Counted from the stretch's first letter, positions 53,333 to 61,111 are shown. The stretch is DNA of 64,000 bases from Streptomyces sp. NBC_01296 (GCF_035984415.1 NZ_CP130720.1:3782001-3846000); one strand, 5' to 3'. Made by a program: numbers and translations. Notes: generated from the sequence alone by a model not told the origin.

Positions 53333-54838
53333 TCAGCGCGCGGCGGGGACCTTGTCGGCGAGGGCGGGGGCGGGGGTGACGGCGGCGGAGGTGACGGGGG
53401 CGGGGGTGACGGGGGCGGCGGCCTTGCGGGCTCCCTTGCCCGGGACCAGGAGGGCGAAGGCGGCTGCCACGGCCACCGCGGCGGCGCCGATCCACAGCGC
53501 GGGCACGGTCCCGTCGGTGAAGGCCTGCGGGGACTCGTAGCCGCCCTGGGCGGAGAAGACCGAGGCCAGGACCGCGACACCGAGGGCGCCGCCGACCTCG
53601 CGCAGGGCGTTGTTGGCGCCGGAGGCCTTGCCCTGGTCGGCGGGGGACACCGTTGACATCAGGATGTTGGAGGCGGGGGCGAAGAACAGGCCCATGCCGA
53701 TGCCGCTGAGGATCAGCGCCGGGAGCTGGGCGGCGTAGGAGACGTCGGCGCTCAGGACCGTCGCGAACCAGCCGAGGCCGATGGCCTGCAGGGCGAGCCC
53801 GGTGGCGACGACGGGGCGGCCGCCGATCCGGTCGGAGAGGATGCCCGCGATCGGGGCGGCGATCATCGGCATGGCGGTCCAGGGGAGCATGCGCACGCCG
53901 GCCTGGGTGGGCGTGTAGCCGGCGACGCCCTGGAGGAACTGGCTGAGCAGGAAGATCGAGCCGAACATGCCCAGGTACATCAGGAGGCTGGCGGCGTTGA
54001 TCCCGAGGAAGCCGCGGCCCAGGAAGAGGCGCATGGGCAGCATCGGGTTCGCGTGGCGGAAACCGTGGACGACGAATCCGCCGACGAGTGCGGTCCCGAC
54101 GATCAGGCTGGTGAGCACCGGGGCGCTGGTCCAGCCGTGGGCGTTGGCGTTGACGAGCCCGTAGACGATGCCGAAGAGGCCGCCGCTGATGAGGAGCGTG
54201 CCCGGTACGTCGAGACGGGCGCCCGGGGCGGTGGACTCGGTCAGCTTGAGGCGGGCGAGCGGGATCAGGGCCAGGCCGATCGGGACGTTCAGCCAGAAGA
54301 TCCACTGCCAGGAGATGTGCTCGGTGAGGGTGCCGCCGATGAGCGGGCCGCTGGCGACGGCGAGGCCGCCGACGGCGCCGAAGATGCCGAGGGCCATGCC
54401 GCGGCGGGCGGGCGGGACGGCTGCGGTGAGCAGGGTGAGGGTGAGCGGCATCATGATCGCGGCGCCCACGCCCTGGACGGCGCGGGCGGCGATGAGCTCG
54501 TTGATGCCGGGCGACAGGGCGGCGACGGCGGAGGCGCCGGTGAATATCGCGAGGCCGGACATGAAGAGCCGGCGCCGGCCGAAGCGGTCGCCGAGGGCCG
54601 CGCCGAACATGAGGAGGACGGCGAAGGTGAGCGTGTACGCGTTCACCGTCCACTCCAGGTCCTCCAGCGCTCCGCCGAGGTCGTTGCGGATGGCGGGGAG
54701 GGCGGTGGTGACGACGAGGTTGTCGAGGGCGGCCATGAAACCGGCCACGGAAGTGAGGACGAGGGCCCAGACGGCGGGGCCGCGGAGGGCGGTGTCTTGG
54801 GCGCCTTGGGTGTCGTGGGTGCCTTGCGTGCCGTTCAC
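53333..54838 (-). CDS. MFS drug exporter, DHA2 (14-helix) type
   Basis: The 501-residue product, from a GTG at 54838 with AGGGGG upstream, has about 14 helices. Motifs of the DHA2 family are present: LDNLVVTTALPAIRNDLGG, GDRFGRRRLFMSGL (motif A) and GVGAAIMMPLTLTLLT (motif C-like). Probable proton-coupled export of a toxic or antibiotic-like compound; substrate unknown. The 3' end codes a Pro/Ala/Val tail made of repeated GTGACGGGGGCGG-like units. A GTTAGT-N8-ACTAAC operator lies 30-49 nt upstream. Confidence 0.9.
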   Translation of the reverse strand: MNGTQGTHDTQGAQDTALRGPAVWALVLTSVAGFMAALDNLVVTTALPAIRNDLGGALEDLEWTVNAYTLTFAVLLMFGAALGDRFGRRRLFMSGLAIFTGASAVAALSPGINELIAARAVQGVGAAIMMPLTLTLLTAAVPPARRGMALGIFGAVGGLAVASGPLIGGTLTEHISWQWIFWLNVPIGLALIPLARLKLTESTAPGARLDVPGTLLISGGLFGIVYGLVNANAHGWTSAPVLTSLIVGTALVGGFVVHGFRHANPMLPMRLFLGRGFLGINAASLLMYLGMFGSIFLLSQFLQGVAGYTPTQAGVRMLPWTAMPMIAAPIAGILSDRIGGRPVVATGLALQAIGLGWFATVLSADVSYAAQLPALILSGIGMGLFFAPASNILMSTVSPADQGKASGANNALREVGGALGVAVLASVFSAQGGYESPQAFTDGTVPALWIGAAAVAVAAAFALLVPGKGARKAAAPVTPAPVTSAAVTPAPALADKVPAAR

Positions 54839-54867
54839 GATTTCCCCCTGAGGGTGAGGACCGAATT

Positions 54868-54887
54868 GTTAGTTATTGCTGACTAAC
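54868..54887 (-). promoter_or_regulatory. TetR operator upstream of the MFS gene
   Basis: GTTAGT (54868-54873) and ACTAAC (54882-54887) with an 8-nt spacer form an inverted repeat identical in half-site to that before tetR at 55515-55540. It is AT-rich in a GC-rich context, so a binding site is likely. Confidence 0.7.
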
Positions 54888-54933
54888 TTTCACGCGCATG
54901 AAGATGCGCCGCACAGGGCGGGCGGACCGTAGC

Positions 54934-55509
54934 TCACTCCTCCGGCTCGTCCAGGCCCTTCACGCGGGCGGAGGGGTACAGCCCCTCCCAGACCCGGTGC
55001 CCGGGCGGGAAGCCCATCGCGGCCAGGTTGTTGATCAGCATCCCGTAGGCCATGAAGGTCGTGGTCTCGTTCACGTCGCCGCCGAGGGGCACGTGGACGG
55101 TGTCCCAGAGGTCCATCCAGCCCTTGCGGACGAGCTCACCGAGCTGGTGGTCGCCGGCCGCCTCGGCCGCGGCGACGGTGACGTACATCTGGAGCTGCAT
55201 CTGGAGCTTGTCCGGATCCTCGGCGATGAGCCGGACGTACGCGTTGGCCATGGCGTGCGTGGCCTCTTCGCCCTCGAGCCCCTCGGCGGCGGCCGCGAAC
55301 ACCTCACGGGTGTCCCGCAGGCAGCGCTCGGCGGCGGCGAGGAAGATGGCCGGCTTGTTGGGGAAGAGCCGGAACAGGTACGGCTGCGAGACCCCGACGC
55401 GCTTGGCGATCGCCTCGGTGGAGGTCCCGTAGTAGCCGCCCCGGGCGAACTCGTGCATCGCCGCCCGGATGACGCTCTCGCGCCGCTCGTCCGCACTCAT
55501 CCTTGCCAT
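54934..55509 (-). CDS. TetR-family transcriptional repressor
   Basis: The 191-residue product starts MARMSADERRESVIRAAMHE. It has the N-terminal helix-turn-helix (FARGGYYGTSTEAIAKRVGV with SQPYLFRLFPNKPAIFLAA, about 20-58) and a helical ligand domain. It most resembles TetR regulators next to drug exporters. It is upstream of the MFS gene on the same strand, with a gap of 95 nt containing the second operator. Autoregulation is inferred from the operator 6 nt before its ATG. Confidence 0.92.
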   Translation of the reverse strand: MARMSADERRESVIRAAMHEFARGGYYGTSTEAIAKRVGVSQPYLFRLFPNKPAIFLAAAERCLRDTREVFAAAAEGLEGEEATHAMANAYVRLIAEDPDKLQMQLQMYVTVAAAEAAGDHQLGELVRKGWMDLWDTVHVPLGGDVNETTTFMAYGMLINNLAAMGFPPGHRVWEGLYPSARVKGLDEPEE

Positions 55510-55514
55510 GTTTC

Positions 55515-55540
55515 GAAGTTAGTACTCAATCACTAACTTC
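55515..55540 (-). promoter_or_regulatory. TetR operator upstream of the regulator gene
   Basis: A 9-bp inverted repeat GAAGTTAGT (55515-55523), 8-nt spacer, ACTAACTTC (55532-55540). It ends 6 nt before the tetR ATG, so binding would cover the start of transcription. The inner GTTAGT/ACTAAC half-sites match those of the MFS operator. Confidence 0.78.
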
Positions 55541-55551
55541 GTCAACCCCTC

Positions 55552-55610
55552 AGCCCCGCCGGCGTTTGAGGCGCTTGGGGTCCGGGGGCGGAGCCCCCGG
55601 GAACGGTGCC
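55552..55610. repeat. Streptomyces intergenic repeat element
   Basis: GCCCCGCCGGCGTTTGAGG, then GGGGTCCGGGGGCGGAGCCC with an 8-bp CCGGGGGC/GCCCCCGG hairpin (55582-55600). I recall this CGGCGTTTGAGG-GGGGTC pattern as a recurrent Streptomyces intergenic element, often at gene ends. It lies after the MaoC-type gene ending at 55671 and may serve as its terminator. Confidence 0.5.
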
Positions 55611-55670
55611 GCAGCCGCGAAGGCGCAGGCGCAGGCGGCGGCACCGGGTCCAGGCGGGGCCCGGGGAGGG

Positions 55671-56099
55671 TCAGGCCAGGGTGACCATGGCTCGGGACAT
55701 GCCCAGGACCTTCTGGCCCGCACTCATGGCCGTCAGGTCGACCCGCACGCGGTTGTCCTCCAGCTTCGCCGCGACCTTGGCCGTGACCTCGATCACCGCA
55801 CCCGCGTCGTCGTTCGGGACCACCACGGGCTTCGTGAACCGCACGCCGTACTCCACGACCGCCCCCGGGTCGCCGACCCAGTCGGTGACCACGCGGATCG
55901 CCTCGGCCATCGTGAACATGCCGTGCGCGATGACGTCCGGCAGTCCGACCTCCTTGGCGAACTTCTCGTTCCAGTGGATCGGGTTGAAGTCGCCCGAGGC
56001 ACCCGCGTACTTCACGAGCGTCGCCCGCGTCACGGGGAAGGACGCCGCCGGCAGCTCGGTGCCGACCTCGACGTCGGCGTACTTGATCTGCGCAGTCAT
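55671..56099 (-). CDS. MaoC-like dehydratase, HadB-like
   Basis: A hot-dog-fold (3R)-hydroxyacyl hydratase/dehydratase. The 142-residue product has the family segment ASGDFNPIHWNEKFAKEVGL with the catalytic Asp/His, and VIAHGMFTMAEAIR. It ends MSRAMVTLA. It is 1 nt after the HadA-like gene, so the two likely form a heterodimer, as HadA and HadB do in mycobacteria. Streptomyces make no mycolic acids, so the substrate is probably an acyl-ACP or acyl-CoA of ordinary lipid or other metabolism. Confidence 0.9.
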   Translation of the reverse strand: MTAQIKYADVEVGTELPAASFPVTRATLVKYAGASGDFNPIHWNEKFAKEVGLPDVIAHGMFTMAEAIRVVTDWVGDPGAVVEYGVRFTKPVVVPNDDAGAVIEVTAKVAAKLEDNRVRVDLTAMSAGQKVLGMSRAMVTLA

Positions 56100-56100
56100 C

Positions 56101-56553
56101 TCAGGCCTCCTCGGGGGCGCGGGAGACGAGCTTCGTCCACGCCGTCACCACGTGCTCGCCGGTCTCGTCGTGGACCTCGCCGCGGATGTCGATGATGTCG
56201 TTGCCCGCCATCGACTTCACGGCCTCGATCGTGGAGGTCACCGAGAGCCGGTCACCGGCACGCACGGGGCGCGAGTACGCGAACTTCTGGTCGCCGTGCA
56301 CGACGCGGCTGTAGTCCAGACCAAGCTGCGGGTCCTCCACGACCTGGCCGGCCGCCGCGAACGTGATCGCAAACACAAAAGTCGGCGGAGCGATCACATC
56401 CAGGTGGCCGAACGCCTTGGCGGCTTCGGGGTCGGTGTAGACGGGATTCGCGTCACCCACCGCAACCGCGAATTCGCGGATCTTCTCCCGGCCGACCTCG
56501 TACGGATCGGTGGGCGGGTAGCTACGCCCCACGAAGGACTGGTCGAGCGCCAT
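56101..56553 (-). CDS. MaoC-like dehydratase, HadA-like
   Basis: The 150-residue product MALDQSFVGRSYPPTDPYEV is the partner type lacking the catalytic Asp/His site: it has VGDANPVYTDPEAAKAFGHL and APPTFVFAITFAAAG, as HadA does. With its neighbour it should form an active dehydratase dimer. It follows rpmG by about 120 nt with a terminator-like hairpin between. The rpmG-hadA-hadB order recalls the mycobacterial one. Confidence 0.88.
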   Translation of the reverse strand: MALDQSFVGRSYPPTDPYEVGREKIREFAVAVGDANPVYTDPEAAKAFGHLDVIAPPTFVFAITFAAAGQVVEDPQLGLDYSRVVHGDQKFAYSRPVRAGDRLSVTSTIEAVKSMAGNDIIDIRGEVHDETGEHVVTAWTKLVSRAPEEA

Positions 56554-56609
56554 GGCTCCCTACCTCCTGTTGAAAAAGACGGTCACGGAAACGATCACGG
56601 AAACGACAC

Positions 56610-56640
56610 GAGGCCGCCCCCCGATGAAGGGGACGACCTC
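56610..56640 (-). terminator. Terminator after rpmG
   Basis: GAGGCCGCCCCC (56610-56621) pairs with GGGGACGACCTC (56629-56640), with two mismatches or wobbles. It lies 34 nt after the rpmG stop. Confidence 0.55.
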
Positions 56641-56674
56641 ATGACGGTGCCTGTTATTCGAGACTTCGCTGGGG

Positions 56675-56839
56675 TCAGCGGGTCTCGCGGTGCGCGGTGT
56701 GCGAGTTGCAGCGCGGGCAGTGCTTCTTCATCTCCATGCGGTCCGGGTTGTTACGCCGGTTCTTCTTGGTGATGTAGTTCCGCTCCTTGCACTCCACGCA
56801 GGCCAGCGTGATCTTCGGGCGGACGTCGGTGGCAGCCAC
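56675..56839 (-). CDS. rpmG: 50S ribosomal protein L33, zinc-binding form
   Basis: A 54-residue product from a GTG at 56839: (V)[20 protein letters not shown], then [20 protein letters not shown] and [13 protein letters not shown]. The CVEC and CPRC pairs are zinc ligands, so it is the C+ form. GGAG-type sequence lies upstream. It sits after tRNA-Met, with a hairpin between. Confidence 0.95.
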   Translation of the reverse strand: MAATDVRPKITLACVECKERNYITKKNRRNNPDRMEMKKHCPRCNSHTAHRETR

Positions 56840-56884
56840 GTGAGTGCTCCTTGACGGACTATGGGACGGATGAACGCATAAAAG

Positions 56885-56922
56885 AGTAGCCGATCGGGAG
56901 ACCGACCCCGCAATCGGCTACT
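56885..56922. terminator. Stem-loop between tRNA-Met and rpmG
   Basis: Perfect 10-bp repeat AGTAGCCGAT (56885-56894) with ATCGGCTACT (56913-56922); the loop CGGGAGACCGACCCCG can pair internally. It begins 7 nt after the tRNA-Met 3' end, so it probably terminates the tRNA transcript. Confidence 0.65.
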
Positions 56923-56928
56923 GTTGGG

Positions 56929-57001
56929 TAGCGGCGACCGGACTTGAACCGGTGACACAGCGATTATGAGCCGCTTGCTCTACCGACTGAGCTACGCCGC
57001 T
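56929..57001 (-). tRNA. tRNA-Met (CAU)
   Basis: Minus strand begins AGCGGCGTAGCTCAGTCGGT; acceptor AGCGGCG with CGCCGCT, anticodon stem and loop AGCGGCTCATAATCGCT with anticodon CAT, T arm GGTTCAAGTCC. Full base pairing at the acceptor end marks it as an elongator, not initiator, tRNA. Discriminator A; CCA is not encoded. Confidence 0.95.
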
Positions 57002-57049
57002 TTGATGTGATCAGCTCCCCACCCGAGGGCGGGGAACCTCTCTCACCAG

Positions 57050-57122
57050 AGCCCCAATGCGGAATCGAACCGCAGACCTTCTCCTTACCATGGAGACGCT
57101 CTACCGACTGAGCTATTGGGGC
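57050..57122 (-). tRNA. tRNA-Thr (GGU)
   Basis: Minus strand begins GCCCCAATAGCTCAGTCGGT; acceptor GCCCCAA with TTGGGGC, anticodon stem TCTCC/GGAGA around ATGGTAA, anticodon GGT. T arm CGGTTCGATTCCG. CCA is not encoded. It is 48 nt upstream of tRNA-Met on the same strand and likely shares its transcript. Confidence 0.96.
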
Positions 57123-57645
57123 GAGCGATGAAGACATTACACGGTTGCCCGCCCATCGCCCAAATCCTTTGCGGGGACTGGCCTCCGAGGGGGCGGGCAA
57201 GGCTTTCTTGATCAGCCCCCAGGCGGTCCCGGAGCCCTTTTCGGGGCAGATTGTGTCCGGGCTCACAAACCCGCCGCCCCCGGCGGCACGCCGAGCGCAC
57301 GCGAAGCGGCCCGTTCGGCTGTGGCCGTTCGACTGTGGCCCGTTCGACTGTGGCCCGTTCGCGGAGGCACGCCCGAAGCGCCCCCTGTGAGGCCGCACCC
57401 CGGGCACGTGAGGCAGCGGCCACGCACCCGCGGCACCGGAAACACACGAAGCCCGACGGGCCGTCCCCTGCCCACGGGGCGCGCAGGCGGGCGCCACGGC
57501 GCGTGGGCACCACACCGGTACGACTATTGCGCTCCTCCCTGAAGCGGAGAGCCCTGCGCCCTAGGCTCTGAGCACGCTGCGTGATCTTGGGCCGCAGGCC
57601 GCGGCCACCCGGCCCAGGAACCGCCCGAGCCACCGCAGGAGCGCG
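57123..57645. other. Gap between tRNA-Thr and the amidohydrolase gene
   Basis: 523 nt without a recognised gene. It holds the promoter of the tRNA pair, a four-copy 15-nt tandem repeat (57308-57366), a TAGGCT box near 57561 and an AGGAG ribosome site before the ATG at 57646. Open frames here lack convincing starts or similarity. Confidence 0.5.
57308..57366. repeat. Tandem repeat of about 15 nt, four copies
   Basis: Units: GGCCCGTTCGGCTGT, GGCCGTTCGACTGT (14 nt), GGCCCGTTCGACTGT, then GGCCCGTTCGCGG (partial). It is non-coding as far as I can see, and it is the only clear tandem array in this part of the window. Confidence 0.65.
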
Positions 57646-58956
57646 ATGTCCGACAGCCAGCCGCAGCAGCCGTCCTCCTCCCCGCGCAAGGGCCGCGGCG
57701 AGGGCGGCGGTCACGGGCCGCAGCGCCCGACCGGCAACGCGAACGCGGCCGCCGCCGAGTCCACCACCCTCCTGCTCACCGGAGCCCGCCTCACGGACGG
57801 CCGTACGGTCGACGTCCGGCTCGGCGGCGGCCGGATCCAGGCCGTCGGCACCGCGGGCAGCCTCCCCGCCCCCGCCCTCTCCCGGGTGGATCTCGGCGGC
57901 TATCTGCTGCTCCCCGCCCCCGCCGAGCCGCACGCCCACGGGGACACCGCCCTGACCGCCGACGGCGAGGGGCCCGTCTCGTACACGCCCGACGAGGTGC
58001 AGCGCCGGGCCACGGAGGCCGCCCTGCTCCAGCTCGGGCACGGCGCCACGGCCGTGCGCTCCCACGTCCGGATCGGCGACGTGCACGGCCTCGGCCCCAT
58101 GGAGGCCGTGCTCCAGGCCCGCCGCTCGCTGCGCGGGCTCACCGACCTGACCACCGTCGCCGTGCCCCGGCTCCTCACCGGGCTCGCCGGCGCCGACGGG
58201 TTCGCCATGCTGCGGGACGCGGTGAAGATGGGCGCCTCCGTCATCGGCGGCTGCCCGGACCTGGACCCCGACCCGACGGGCTTCCTCGAAGCCGTCCTGG
58301 AACTCGCCGCCGAGCACGGCTGCCCCGTGGACCTGCACACGGACGGTGACGATCCCGGCCGCCTTGCCCGGCTCGCGGCGATGGCCGGCGGGCTGCGCCC
58401 GGGGGTGACGATCGGCCCCTGCGGCGGCCTGTCGCGGCTCCCGCTGGACGTGGCGCACCGGGCCGCCGACCAGCTGGCCGCGGCCGGCGTACGGGTGACC
58501 TGCCTGCCCCAGGGCGACTGTGCGGCCCTGGAACGGCGCGGCCTGCGCACCGCGCCCGTACGGCTGCTGCGGGCCGCCGGGGTCCGGGTCGCGGCCGGCA
58601 GCGGGGCGCTGCGGGACGCCGGGAACCCGGTCGGCCGCGGCGACCCGCTGGAGGCCGCGTTCCTGCTGGCCTCCCAGGGCGGGCTGCGGGCGGCGGAGGC
58701 CTACGCGTCGGTCAGCGGCGCCGCCCGGGAGGCCATGGGCCTGCCGGAGGTCCGGGTGGAGGCCGGGTTCCCGGCGGAGCTGCTCGCCGTACGGGGGGAC
58801 CGGATCTCGGGCGTGCTGTCCCTGGCCTACAGCCGGATCGTGATCCACCGCGGCCGGGTGGTAGCCCGGACGAGTGCCGTACGGGAGTACTGCGACTCGG
58901 CGGTCGCGGTGGCCCTGGACCTGCCCCGGCAGGGCCGCGCGGAGCCCGGTCCCTGA
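57646..58956 (+). CDS. Cytosine-deaminase-like amidohydrolase with degenerate active site
   Basis: The 436-residue product aligns in order with CodA-type cytosine deaminases: metal site PHAHGDTAL (His96, His98), DLHTDGDDP (His231), and SGALRDAGNPVGRGDPLEAA. However, the residue matching the catalytic Glu is Gly234, the fourth His is lost (IGPCGG, about 257-261) and the metal Asp is Ser or Gly (about 319-320). Deaminase activity is therefore doubtful. The N-terminal 40 residues are low complexity. AGGAG is 6 nt before the ATG. The divergent tRNAs and the SDR downstream give no functional clue. Confidence 0.82.
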   Translation: MSDSQPQQPSSSPRKGRGEGGGHGPQRPTGNANAAAAESTTLLLTGARLTDGRTVDVRLGGGRIQAVGTAGSLPAPALSRVDLGGYLLLPAPAEPHAHGDTALTADGEGPVSYTPDEVQRRATEAALLQLGHGATAVRSHVRIGDVHGLGPMEAVLQARRSLRGLTDLTTVAVPRLLTGLAGADGFAMLRDAVKMGASVIGGCPDLDPDPTGFLEAVLELAAEHGCPVDLHTDGDDPGRLARLAAMAGGLRPGVTIGPCGGLSRLPLDVAHRAADQLAAAGVRVTCLPQGDCAALERRGLRTAPVRLLRAAGVRVAAGSGALRDAGNPVGRGDPLEAAFLLASQGGLRAAEAYASVSGAAREAMGLPEVRVEAGFPAELLAVRGDRISGVLSLAYSRIVIHRGRVVARTSAVREYCDSAVAVALDLPRQGRAEPGP

Positions 58957-59011
58957 ACGTTCGCCGGCCCGCCGGTGGACACTTTCGCGGGCGGAGGCGC
59001 CCGGCTCGTCG

Positions 59012-59017
59012 TACGGT
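59012..59017 (+). promoter_or_regulatory. Putative -10 box of the SDR gene (leaderless)
   Basis: TACGGT lies 6 nt before the ATG at 59024 (spacer CGGGGC). No clear -35 box is present. The GGGG could also serve as a weak ribosome site. Confidence 0.4.
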
Positions 59018-59023
59018 CGGGGC

Positions 59024-59680
59024 ATGCGCATCGTCATCGCGGGTGGACACGGTCAGATCGCGCTGCGGCTGGAGCAACTGCTCGCCGCGCGCGGGTACGA
59101 GGTCGCGGGCATCATCCGCGACCCGGCGCAGGGCGACGACCTGCGGGAGGCGGGCGCCGAACCGGTGCTCTGCGACCTGGAGTCGGCTTCGGTCGAGCAC
59201 GTGGCGGGCATCCTGCAGGGCGCGGACGCGGCGGTGTTCGCGGCCGGCGCGGGGCCCGGCAGCGGTGTCGGGCGCAAGGACACCGTCGACCGGGGAGCGG
59301 CGGTGCTGTTCTCGGACGCGGCCGAACGGGCGGGGGTACGGCGCTTCCTGATGGTCTCTTCGATGGGCGCGGACGCGTACCACGAAGGCGACGACGTCTT
59401 CGACGTCTACCTGCGGGCGAAGGGGGAGGCGGACGATCACGTACGGACGCGGCTGGGCCTGGAGTGGACGGTCCTGCGGCCGGGGTCGCTGACCGACGAC
59501 CCCGGGAGCGGGCAGGTACGGCTGGAGGCGCGGACGGGCCGCGGGGCGGTGCCGCGCGACGACGTGGCGGCCGTGCTGGCGGAGCTGATCGAGACCCCGG
59601 CGACGGCCGGCCTGACCCTGGAGCTGGTCGAGGGCTCGACCCCGGTGGCGGTGGCCGTCAAGGACGTCGCCGGCAATTGA
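59024..59680 (+). CDS. NAD(P)-binding SDR, YwnB/NmrA-like
   Basis: The 218-residue product starts MRIVIAGGHGQIALRLEQLL, a GxxGxxA dinucleotide site. It has FLMVSSMGADAYHEGDD and YLRAKGEADDHVRTRLGLEW with TVLRPGSLTDDPGSG, as in atypical short-chain dehydrogenases of the NAD(P)H-binding family (flavin reductase or anthrone-reductase-like). Substrate unknown. It follows the amidohydrolase by 67 nt but may have its own promoter (TACGGT). It converges with the DUF3574 gene, 7 nt apart. Confidence 0.88.
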   Translation: MRIVIAGGHGQIALRLEQLLAARGYEVAGIIRDPAQGDDLREAGAEPVLCDLESASVEHVAGILQGADAAVFAAGAGPGSGVGRKDTVDRGAAVLFSDAAERAGVRRFLMVSSMGADAYHEGDDVFDVYLRAKGEADDHVRTRLGLEWTVLRPGSLTDDPGSGQVRLEARTGRGAVPRDDVAAVLAELIETPATAGLTLELVEGSTPVAVAVKDVAGN

Positions 59681-59687
59681 GTCATCC

Positions 59688-60125
59688 TCAGAACTGGGCG
59701 GTCACCTCGTCGTCGGAGCGCCCGACGGAGTCCTGCTGGTACTGGTCCTCGTAGGCCTGCCGGATCCGCTCGATGCGCGCGCTGCGCTCGTCGGCCTCCT
59801 TCTCCGGGTAAAGCAGCACCACCTCGTACGAGGTCTCCTGGATGACCTTGCCGTCCCGCTGCCACTGGCCGTGCCCGTCCTGGAGGGTGAGGCCCTCGGG
59901 GAAGGCGGGGGTGATCTCGTGGTCCAGGAAGCGCATGAACTCCTGTTCCGCGACCGGGTCCCGGCCGCCTGGGCGTTCGGTCCCGAAGTAGAGCCTGGTT
60001 TCCTGGTAGGGCTCGCCCACATGGTCGTGCAGTGCCGCCCCGACCAGGGCCGGGATCCCGGCCCCGAGGAGGGCGAGGAGCACGCCGCCGCCGACCTTCC
60101 CGCGCGTGTCAGAAATGAAGTTCAC
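59688..60125 (-). CDS. DUF3574 protein, secreted or membrane-anchored
   Basis: The 145-residue product starts MNFISDTRGKVGGGVLLALL, a signal-like or anchor helix (about 10-30). The rest has the DUF3574 pattern: YQETRLYFGTERP, FMRFLDHEITPAFPEGLTLQ, DGHGQWQRDGKVIQETSYEV and VLLYPEKEADERSARIERIR. Function of this family is unknown. It diverges from the MDMPI gene with 29 nt between starts. Confidence 0.85.
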   Translation of the reverse strand: MNFISDTRGKVGGGVLLALLGAGIPALVGAALHDHVGEPYQETRLYFGTERPGGRDPVAEQEFMRFLDHEITPAFPEGLTLQDGHGQWQRDGKVIQETSYEVVLLYPEKEADERSARIERIRQAYEDQYQQDSVGRSDDEVTAQF

Positions 60126-60154
60126 GACCGGAGAACGAACAGGAGATCAGGACG

Positions 60155-60733
60155 ATGCGGCCGATGACCGGCTCCGACGTCGAACGGGCGGCAGCCGAAA
60201 TGGTGTCGGCCCTGGCCCCGCACACCGGACGGGACTGGCAGGTGAAGGCCGGTTCGCTCGACTGGACCTGCTGGACGACGGCGGCGCACGTCGCCCACGA
60301 CCTGCTGGCGTACGCAGCGCAGGTGGCCGCACTGCCCTCGGACGCCTATCTGCCGCTGGACCTGTGCGTACGGGAGGCCACCCCGCCCGAGGCGGTCCTC
60401 CAGGTGATCTCGGCGGCGGCCCGGCTGCTGGGCACGGCCGTGGACGCGGCGCCGGAGTCCGCGCGGGCGTGGCACTGGGGACCCTGCGATCCGGGCGGCT
60501 TCGCGGCGATGGGCGTGGCGGAGATCCTGCTCCACACGTACGACATCGGCCAGGGCCTCGCCCTCCCCTGGCTCCCGCCGGCCGGCCTCTCGGCCCCGGT
60601 CCTGGCCCGCCTGTTCCCGGACTCTCCGTCCGGCCCGGCCCCGGAGGTCCTCCTCTGGTCGGCCGGCCGCCTGGCCCTCCCGACCCACCCCCGCCGCACC
60701 ACCTGGTCCTGGCGCGCGTCCCTCACGCCCTGA
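60155..60733 (+). CDS. MDMPI/DinB-type metal-binding protein
   Basis: The 192-residue product starts MRPMTGSDVERAAAEMVSAL. It has the four-helix MDMPI N-terminal fold with metal-binding His residues in AAHVAHDLLAYAAQ and EILLHTYDIGQGLALPW. Such proteins use mycothiol as a cofactor in actinomycetes. The specific reaction is unknown. AGGAG lies about 9 nt before the ATG at 60155; an ATG at 60164 is an alternative. Confidence 0.82.
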   Translation: MRPMTGSDVERAAAEMVSALAPHTGRDWQVKAGSLDWTCWTTAAHVAHDLLAYAAQVAALPSDAYLPLDLCVREATPPEAVLQVISAAARLLGTAVDAAPESARAWHWGPCDPGGFAAMGVAEILLHTYDIGQGLALPWLPPAGLSAPVLARLFPDSPSGPAPEVLLWSAGRLALPTHPRRTTWSWRASLTP

Positions 60734-60782
60734 CCGGATCCGGACGCGGAAGCCCCGCGTTCGGATCACCGGGCATGCGAGA

Positions 60783-60820
60783 AGACCCCCGTCACTGCGC
60801 TTCCGCAGTTACGGGGGTCT
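60783..60820. terminator. 16-bp terminator between the MDMPI gene and tRNA-Tyr
   Basis: Outer stem AGACCCCCGT (60783-60792) with ACGGGGGTCT (60811-60820) and inner stem ACTGCG with CGCAGT around CTTC, one mismatch between. It lies between the convergent MDMPI and tRNA-Tyr genes and can serve both. Confidence 0.75.
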
Positions 60821-60829
60821 CACATCGCG

Positions 60830-60911
<82 letters not shown>

Positions 60912-61111
60912 AAGAGACGCTGCCATTTTTTCCGCCTTACGGCGGCGCTCCCTGGCAACGACGTAAACAATACCTGATGTGCGGGGGTGTTTCGCCACCG
61001 GATTGATCAGCGCTGCCGGTGGGTGCGGTGGCTAGGCTTTGCGGAGCGGGCCGGGTGTGTCCGGCCGCGCCCTCCGGGGCAATGACAGCCGATTTCAAGG
61101 AGCCACAGCAC

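Noticed and set aside
57308-57366. CRISPR-like array
   Set aside because: Units are directly adjacent, 14-15 nt, without spacers, and no cas genes are nearby.
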